Assembly (NCBI RefSeq): GCF_900230195.1
Contig: NZ_OCNE01000013.1
Span: 124,001-188,000, forward strand
Source: Streptomyces zhaozhouensis
Lineage (GTDB): Bacteria > Actinomycetota > Actinomycetes > Streptomycetales > Streptomycetaceae
Reading direction: 5' to 3'
Length of the DNA: 64,000 nt
Within the stretch, counting starts at the first letter, position 1; each line of letters starts with the position of its first letter. Positions 58,965-64,000 of this stretch are shown here, piece by piece. Position numbers and translations under genes: made by a program. Below the pieces are notes generated by a model that made no database searches, was not told where the DNA came from, and saw only the letters and a list, made by a program, of their open reading frames with translations.

Positions 58965-59804
58965 TCACGGCCGGCAGAGCAACTCCCCGTGGGGGACCAG
59001 GAACCAGCCGTCCGGGTCGGCGCCCCAGGCGTGCCACGCCGTGGCAGACTCGCGCAGCTCCCGCTCCCGCGCGAGCCCCAGCGCCCGCGCCCGTTCCGCG
59101 AACGTCGAGGCGACCGTGCGCTCCGCCCACAGCCCGCTCCACCACGAACGGTCGCCCTCGGTGGCGAAGCACCAGGCCGAGGCGGAGGGCGTGACCTCGG
59201 AGAAACCGGCCTTCCGCGCCCAGGAGAGCAGTCGGCGCCCGGCGTCCGGCTCGCCGCCGCTGGCCGAGGCCACCCGCCGGTAGCGCTCCCGCCAGGCGGC
59301 GAGGCCCGGCACCTCGGGGAACCAGCTCATCGCGCCGTAGTCGGCGTCGCGGACCGCGACCACCCCGTCCGGCCGGCAGACCCGGCGCATCTCGCGGAGC
59401 GCGCCGACCGGGTCGGCCAGGTGCTGGAGCACCTGGTGGGCGTGGACCACGTCGAAGGAGTCGTCGGCGAAGTCCAACGCCAGGGCGTCGGCCGTCCGGA
59501 ACCGCACCCCGTCCAGGCCGCGCCTGCCCGCCTCCGCCCGCGCCTCGGCCAGCACGCCCTCCGCACGGTCCACGGCGACGACCCGGCCGGGCGCCACCCG
59601 TTCCGCGAGGTCGGCGGTGAGCGTCCCAGGACCGCAGCCGACGTCCAGCAGGTCGAGGCCGGGGCGCAGCCGGGGGAGCAGGTAGGCGGCCGAGTTCTCC
59701 GCCGTGCGCCAGCGGTGGGAACGGAGCACGGAGTCGTGGTGGCCGTGCACATAGCGGGCCTCGGGCGGCTCCTCGCCGGGGGAGGGAAGCGGGTGTCGGG
59801 GCAT
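58965..59804 (-). CDS. Class I SAM-dependent methyltransferase (UbiE/MenG-like)
   Basis: 279 residues. LLDVGCGPGTLTADLAERVAPGRVVAVDRAEGVLAEAR is motif I and the acidic strand end; FRTADALALDFADDSFDVVHAHQVLQHLADPVGALREMRRVCRPDGVVAVRDADYG follows. N-terminal HGHHDSVLRSHRWRTAENSAAYLLPRL is typical of this streptomycete group. Acceptor unknown. ATG 59804 was taken as start. Confidence 0.9.
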   Translation of the reverse strand: MPRHPLPSPGEEPPEARYVHGHHDSVLRSHRWRTAENSAAYLLPRLRPGLDLLDVGCGPGTLTADLAERVAPGRVVAVDRAEGVLAEARAEAGRRGLDGVRFRTADALALDFADDSFDVVHAHQVLQHLADPVGALREMRRVCRPDGVVAVRDADYGAMSWFPEVPGLAAWRERYRRVASASGGEPDAGRRLLSWARKAGFSEVTPSASAWCFATEGDRSWWSGLWAERTVASTFAERARALGLARERELRESATAWHAWGADPDGWFLVPHGELLCRP

Positions 59805-60022
59805 GGCGCCCAGCCTGCCGGATGTCTCGCATCGTGAGCAACAGCGTTTCGAATAGCGGGCGCCATCGCTGGATCGGCCCAACGTCCGGGCCGCCCGGAT
59901 GGGCCCGCGCCGGGGGCGGTGGTGCCCTGGGGAGGAGGCGGCAACCCGGACGAGGCGGGGAGCGGGCGCGGCCTGAGGCCCGGAGCCCCGGACAGCGCGG
60001 AGACCTGGAAAGCGGAGGCCAG

Positions 60023-61027
60023 ATGACCGACCGGACCGAGGAGCCCACCCACCGGGACGACCCCCGCCCGCTCTACCGGCGACGCCCGTGGCCGCGTGAC
60101 TTCACCGACCGGCTCACGGAGCCGCTGCCCGGCCTCGGCGCGATGCTGCGCGCCGCGCGCCAGGGGGCGCTGCGCCCCGGCGCCTCGGCGCGGTACGCGG
60201 CGGCCGGCCTGCCCTTCGCGCCGGAGCCGGTGCCGCGGACGGAGCCGGGAACGGTCGCCGTCAGCTGGGTCGGCCACGCCAGCTGGGTGCTGCGGATCGG
60301 CGGGCTGACGGTGCTCACCGACCCCGTCTGGTCGAAGAAGATCCTCGGGACCCCGCCCCGGCTCACCCCGGTCGGCGTGGAGTGGTCCCAGCTGCCGCCC
60401 GTCGACGCCGTGGTGATCTCCCACAACCACTACGACCACCTCGACGCCCCCACCGTCAAGCGGCTGCCCCGCCTCACCCCCGTCTTCGTCCCGGCCGCGC
60501 TCGGCGACTGGTTCCGCCGTCGCGGCTTCCACCACGTCACCGAGCTGGACTGGTGGGAGTCCGCCGAACTCCCCGCGCCCGGCGGCCCGGTCAGCTTCGA
60601 CCTCGTTCCCGCCCACCACTGGTCGCGGCGCGGACTGCGCGACACCTGCCGCACCCTGTGGGGCGGCTGGGTGCTCTCCGACGGGCGGGGGCAGCGCGTC
60701 TACTTCGCCGGGGACACCGGCTACGGACACTGGTTCGGCGAGATCGGCGACCGCTACCCCGGCATCGACCTCGCGCTGCTGCCGATCGGCGCCTACTCCC
60801 CGCCCTGGCTGCTGCGCGCGGTCCACACGGACCCGGAGGAGGCGGTTCGCGCCTGCGACGACCTGGGCGCGGAGCGGATGGCCCCGATGCACTGGGGCAC
60901 GTTCTCGCTCTCCGCCGAGCCGCCGCTGGAGCCGCTGGCCCGCGTCCGCGCCGCCTGGCGCGCCGCCGGGCGGCTGCCCGAGGACCTGTGGGACCTGCCG
61001 GTGGGCGGCGCGCGGGTGCTGGAGTGA
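60023..61027 (+). CDS. MBL-fold hydrolase, NAPE-PLD-like
   Basis: 334 residues. VSWVGHASWVLRIGGLTVLTDPVWSKK, metal motif SHNHYDHLDAPTVKRL, VPAALGDWFRRRGF, LVPAHHWSRRG, YFAGDTGYGHWFGEIG and MHWGTFSL are the full signature of the N-acyl-phosphatidylethanolamine phospholipase D-like/RomA group. Substrate in bacteria is probably a phospholipid or a related phosphodiester. GGAGG precedes the ATG. Confidence 0.92.
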   Translation: MTDRTEEPTHRDDPRPLYRRRPWPRDFTDRLTEPLPGLGAMLRAARQGALRPGASARYAAAGLPFAPEPVPRTEPGTVAVSWVGHASWVLRIGGLTVLTDPVWSKKILGTPPRLTPVGVEWSQLPPVDAVVISHNHYDHLDAPTVKRLPRLTPVFVPAALGDWFRRRGFHHVTELDWWESAELPAPGGPVSFDLVPAHHWSRRGLRDTCRTLWGGWVLSDGRGQRVYFAGDTGYGHWFGEIGDRYPGIDLALLPIGAYSPPWLLRAVHTDPEEAVRACDDLGAERMAPMHWGTFSLSAEPPLEPLARVRAAWRAAGRLPEDLWDLPVGGARVLE

Positions 61028-61064
61028 CGGGGCGGGGGAGCGGACCGGCCCGGCGCGGTGCCGC

Positions 61065-61682
61065 TCAGCGCGCGCGGCGCAACCGGGGCAGGGCGGCGAT
61101 CAGCAGCGTCAGGGCGACGGCGGCCAGCACCCCCTGCCACGGGTGCGGGAAGAGCGCCCCGCCGACCACCCCCAGCAGGCCGTAGACGCCCGCCCATGCC
61201 ACCGTGGCCGGCAGGTTGCCGCGCAGATAGCGGCGTGCCGGCATCCCCGACAGCAGGCAGGCCAGCATCACCGGCAGCCGGCCGGCCGGCACCAGCCGGG
61301 AGACCAGCAGCACCGTCGCCCCGCCGCGCTCCAGCCGCCGCTGCGCGCCGGCCAGCGTGGCCGGCGCCACCTGCCCCCTGATCCGCTCCAGCCAGCGCGT
61401 GCCGCGCGCGCCGAGACCGTAGAGCGCCGCGTCGCCGAGGAAGGCCGCGCACGCCGCCACCGCCCAGACCAGCAGCGAGGTCGGCACCGGATCGCTGTGG
61501 TGGACGGCGACCACGGCGGCGGAGCTGACCAGCGCGCCCGTCGGCACCACCGGCACCAGCGAGCCGAGCAGCACCAGCGCGAACAGCGACGGATAGCCGA
61601 TGGCCTGCTGCGCCGCCTCGGTGTCCACGGTCTCCTCGGCCGCCCACGTCAGGCCCGCCAGGACCGCGGGCGTCGCGCTCAC
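61065..61682 (-). CDS. DedA/VTT-domain membrane protein
   Basis: 205 residues, four to five hydrophobic helices. Family segments: LVPVVPTGALVSSAAVVAV, AACAAFLGDAALYGLGARGTRWLERIRG and VLLVSRLVPAGRLPVMLACLLSGMPARRYLRGNLPATVAWAGVYGLLG. The Arg in SRLVPAGR and the re-entrant loops are those of DedA/SNARE-associated (VTT) proteins, lipid scramblase or flippase relatives. GTG start overlaps the MBL gene stop by 4 bases. Confidence 0.9.
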   Translation of the reverse strand: MSATPAVLAGLTWAAEETVDTEAAQQAIGYPSLFALVLLGSLVPVVPTGALVSSAAVVAVHHSDPVPTSLLVWAVAACAAFLGDAALYGLGARGTRWLERIRGQVAPATLAGAQRRLERGGATVLLVSRLVPAGRLPVMLACLLSGMPARRYLRGNLPATVAWAGVYGLLGVVGGALFPHPWQGVLAAVALTLLIAALPRLRRAR

Positions 61683-62455
61683 CCGGCGGCCGCCAGCCGC
61701 ACGCTCTCGCCGTGCCGCAGCCGGTGCACCGCCACCCCGGGCGCCAGTCGCGCCGCGTGCCGGACGAACTCGTCGCCCGGCGCGTGGAACTCGTGCGGTC
61801 GCACCGCCGCCATCCCCCACGGCCAGTACGTGCCGTAGTGCACCGGGACGGCGCTGCGCGGACGCAGCCGGGCCAGCGCCTCGGCGGCGCGCTCCGCGTT
61901 GAGATGCCCGTGCCCGAGCCCCGGGCCCCAGCCGCCGACCGGCAGCAGCGCCGTGTCGACCGGGCCGACCTCGCCGGCCATCCCGCGGAACAGGTCGGTG
62001 TCGCCGGCGAAGTAGGTGCGGCTCTCGCCCTCCACGACGAACCCCAGAGGCGCGACCCGCCGCCGGGCGAACGGCAGCCGGCGCCCGTCGTGCGCCGCCG
62101 GCACGGCGCGCACCGCGACCCGGCCCACGGCGAGGCTGTCGCCCGGCGACAGCTCGCGCGGGTCGAGCCGTGCGGCGAGGCGCCGCAGCAACGGGACGGC
62201 CCCGAGCGCGCCCGTGGGCAGCAGCAGCGGGGTGCCGGCCGGCAGCCGGGCCAGCGAACGCAGATGGAGGTGGTCGCTGTGCAGATGCGAGACCAGCACC
62301 GCGTCCGCGACCAGGGCCGCCCTGGGCGGCAGCGCGCCACGGCGGCGCCACAGATGGGCGCAGCGCCGGGTCAGCAGCGGGTCGGTCAGCAGCGTGGTGC
62401 CCGAGTCCCGCACGGTGGCCGTGGCATGGCCCCACCAGGTGATCTCCACGGACAC
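61679..62455 (-). CDS. MBL-fold hydrolase coupled to the DedA gene
   Basis: 258 residues. VEITWWGHATATVRDSGTTLLTDPLLTRR, metal motif VSHLHSDHLHLRSL, YFAGDTDLFRGMAG, LLPVGGWGPGLGHGHLNAERAAEAL and VPVHYGTYWPWG define a UlaG/YtnP-like L-ascorbate-6-phosphate lactonase-type MBL group. GTG 62455 has AAGGAGAG 4 bases before it and the frame upstream lacks family sequence. Its stop overlaps the DedA start, so the two proteins may work together, possibly on membrane lipids. Confidence 0.88.
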   Translation of the reverse strand: MSVEITWWGHATATVRDSGTTLLTDPLLTRRCAHLWRRRGALPPRAALVADAVLVSHLHSDHLHLRSLARLPAGTPLLLPTGALGAVPLLRRLAARLDPRELSPGDSLAVGRVAVRAVPAAHDGRRLPFARRRVAPLGFVVEGESRTYFAGDTDLFRGMAGEVGPVDTALLPVGGWGPGLGHGHLNAERAAEALARLRPRSAVPVHYGTYWPWGMAAVRPHEFHAPGDEFVRHAARLAPGVAVHRLRHGESVRLAAAG

Positions 62456-62627
62456 GGAACTCTCCTTCGCCGACGCCTCTGCGCTCAAGGGTGCCATCGC
62501 GGGCGACCACCCACGCGCGCGGTCCGGGCGCGTGGTGCGTGGGGAGGGCGGGGCGTGTGCCGACAGCGGTGCCGGACCGGCCAGGTGGGTGGCCGGCGCG
62601 GGCCGCGCGGTCGGCGCATCGGTGAGG

Positions 62628-64000
62628 ATGGAGCGGAGAGCGGCGACGGAACGACGGACGGTGGTGCGGCGGATGGGCCGGTGGCGGAGCGCGGGGGCCG
62701 CGTTGCTGCGGGTGTCGGCGGTGTGGGCGGTGGCCACCGCCACGCTGGTCGTGCTCTCACTCGTGCTGCCCGCCTTCCGGCTCCAGTCCGCCGACGGCGA
62801 CAGCCTCACCCGCGTCGGGCTCACCGCCGCGCTCTGCGCCGGCTTCTTCGGACTGCTGAACGCCCTCGTGTGGCCCTGGCTGGTCCGCGCGCTGCTGCTC
62901 GTTCCGGCGCTGGCGCTGGGCTCGTTGGTGTTCCTGCTCAACGGCGGGCTGATGCTGCTGGCGCTCAGCGCCGTGCCAGGCCGGGGGCAGGCGGGGGCCG
63001 GGACCGCCGTGGTGGTGGCCGCCGCGACCTCGGTCGCCTCGTCGGCGACGGGTGCGTTCCTGGCGCTGCGGGACCAGGGCGCGACGCGGCGGCGGCTGCG
63101 GCGGATGGCGGGGCTGCGGTTCGGCCGGCCGGCGCCCGCGCCCGCGCGCCGCACCGCCGGGTTGGTCTTCCTCCAACTCGACGGCATCGGCTACCACGTG
63201 CTGCGCGAGGCGACGGCGGGGGAGCGCCCGTTGATGCCGACCGTGGCCGGGCTCCTCGCGCGCGGCCACCGGCTGGCCCCGTGGCGCACCGACTGGTCCA
63301 GCCAGACCGGATCCTCACAGCTCGGCATCCTGCACGGCAGCAACGCCGACGTGCCCGCGTTCCGCTGGTACGAGAAGGAGACCGGCGAGGTGCTGGTCAG
63401 CAACCGGCCGTCCAGCGCCGCGACCCTGCAACGCCGGGCGCAGTCGCGCACCGGCTCGCCCGGCCTGCTGGCGGAGGACGGCGCGAGCCGGGGCAACCTC
63501 TTCACCGGGGGAGCGGGGCAGGCCGCGCTGGTGCTCTCGGTAGCCGCCCGCCGGCGTGCGGGCCAGCGCTCGCGCGCCGGGTACTTCGCTTACTTCTCCG
63601 ACCCGGCGCACGCGGCGCGCACCGCCGGCGCGTTCCTGGCGGAACTGGTGCGCGAGGTCTGCCAGTCCACCCGCGCGCGCCTGGCGGGGGTGCGCCCACG
63701 GGTGCGCAGGGCCGGGCTGTACCCGCTGATCAGGGCGTTCGCCACCGTGGTGCAGCGGGACGTGGTGACGGCCGCCGTGGTGGGCGACATCCTCAACGGA
63801 CGCGGCGCCGTCTACGCCGACCTGGTCGCCTACGACGAGGTGGCCCACCACTCGGGGCCGCGCGGCCGGGACACCCGGCAGGTGCTGGCGCGCCTCGACC
63901 GCTGCGTGGCGTTGATCCTCCAGGCCGTCGCGCACGCCCCCCGCCCCTACCACCTGGTGCTGCTCTCCGACCACGGGCAGAGCCAGGGCCCCACGTTCGC
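62628..64000 (+). CDS. Membrane phosphodiesterase with N-terminal holin-like helices, C-terminus cut by window edge
   Basis: At least 457 residues. About four transmembrane helices lie in residues 20-150 (LRVSAVWAVATATLVVLSLV, GFFGLLNALVWPWL, LLLVPALALGSLVFLLNGGLMLLA, VVVAAATSVASSATGAFLALR). After an Arg-rich linker comes an alkaline-phosphatase-superfamily domain: FLQLDGIGYHVLREA (metal Asp), MPTVAGLLARGHRLAPWRTDWSSQTGSSQLGILHG with the nucleophile Ser/Thr, DLVAYDEVAHHSGP and LLSDHGQSQGPTF. Such proteins are often labelled phage holin only for the N-terminal part. ATG 62628 or 62673; no clear ribosome-binding site. Confidence 0.85.
   Translation, partial: MERRAATERRTVVRRMGRWRSAGAALLRVSAVWAVATATLVVLSLVLPAFRLQSADGDSLTRVGLTAALCAGFFGLLNALVWPWLVRALLLVPALALGSLVFLLNGGLMLLALSAVPGRGQAGAGTAVVVAAATSVASSATGAFLALRDQGATRRRLRRMAGLRFGRPAPAPARRTAGLVFLQLDGIGYHVLREATAGERPLMPTVAGLLARGHRLAPWRTDWSSQTGSSQLGILHGSNADVPAFRWYEKETGEVLVSNRPSSAATLQRRAQSRTGSPGLLAEDGASRGNLFTGGAGQAALVLSVAARRRAGQRSRAGYFAYFSDPAHAARTAGAFLAELVREVCQSTRARLAGVRPRVRRAGLYPLIRAFATVVQRDVVTAAVVGDILNGRGAVYADLVAYDEVAHHSGPRGRDTRQVLARLDRCVALILQAVAHAPRPYHLVLLSDHGQSQGPTF

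Noticed and set aside
62628..64000. Phage holin or prophage remnant
   Set aside because: The N-terminal helices resemble holin-like proteins, but they are fused to a phosphodiesterase domain, a common streptomycete membrane protein; no phage genes are near.
1..64000. tRNA, rRNA, insertion sequences, attachment sites
   Set aside because: Looked for clover-leaf patterns, terminal inverted repeats with transposase motifs and integrase motifs; none seen by eye. A covariance-model scan would be needed to exclude small RNAs.

Overview
The window is 64 kb of very GC-rich DNA (third codon positions almost all G or C). It has GTG and TTG starts, several promoters with a TANNNT -10 box only 6-8 bases before the start codon (leaderless transcripts), and gene families typical of Streptomyces: a ROK sugar kinase, an MmyB-type regulator, psd-pssA, an Rv2578c-type radical SAM protein and RNase Sa. 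I read it as a piece of a Streptomyces or close relative chromosome, outside any mobile element. I found no rRNA, tRNA, IS element, CRISPR array or prophage. I count 65 protein genes, the first and last cut by the window edges.

Left part (1-19.9 kb). An ArsR regulator faces a short-chain reductase. Next is the allantoin locus: an IclR/AllR-type regulator diverges from allantoinase and allantoicase, which turn allantoin into ureidoglycolate and urea. A secreted guanyl ribonuclease of the RNase Sa family follows. Then come a LacI regulator, a ROK kinase in a translationally coupled three-gene unit, glycerate kinase, an FAD carotenoid-desaturase-like oxidoreductase, an inositol-monophosphatase-like enzyme, an unassigned helical-repeat protein, a gamma-glutamyltransferase-like enzyme, a DinB-like protein and an arylamine N-acetyltransferase. 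A secreted Cip1-like protein is preceded by a perfect CebR operator. Between 8.75 and 9.13 kb a textbook DNA-damage (RecA-NDp) promoter stands in front of no convincing gene.

Middle part (20-45 kb). Two divergent operons encode a complete non-phosphorylating deoxy-sugar route, best read as L-fucose: dehydrogenase, lactonase, FadR-type regulator / dehydratase, 2-keto-3-deoxy-acid dehydrogenase. Then come small regulator-target pairs (YafY/DUF3224; TetR/SDR), exonuclease III, the phosphatidylethanolamine operon psd-pssA, and a malyl-CoA-lyase-like gene with a TetR regulator. The last two look like what is left of the ethylmalonyl-CoA (ccr) locus. A formaldehyde dehydrogenase-type MDR enzyme, a serine hydrolase, an epoxide hydrolase and a radical SAM protein follow. 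The radical SAM promoter carries a LexA box.

Right part (45-64 kb). A Clp-N-domain/HTH protein has twin operators over its own promoter. Next come an SRPBCC protein, a quinone reductase with a divergent MmyB-type regulator, and a peptidase trio (M55 D-aminopeptidase, M20, S9). After CBS and LapA proteins, a DeoR-regulated polyol/sugar ABC operon lacks its own ATPase gene. Two metallo-beta-lactamase-fold enzymes, a DedA-family protein and the start of a membrane phosphodiesterase close the window.

Transcription units are short, many genes overlap by 4 bp within operons, and strong GC hairpins separate convergent pairs. Assignments rest on motif reading by eye; no database search was possible.
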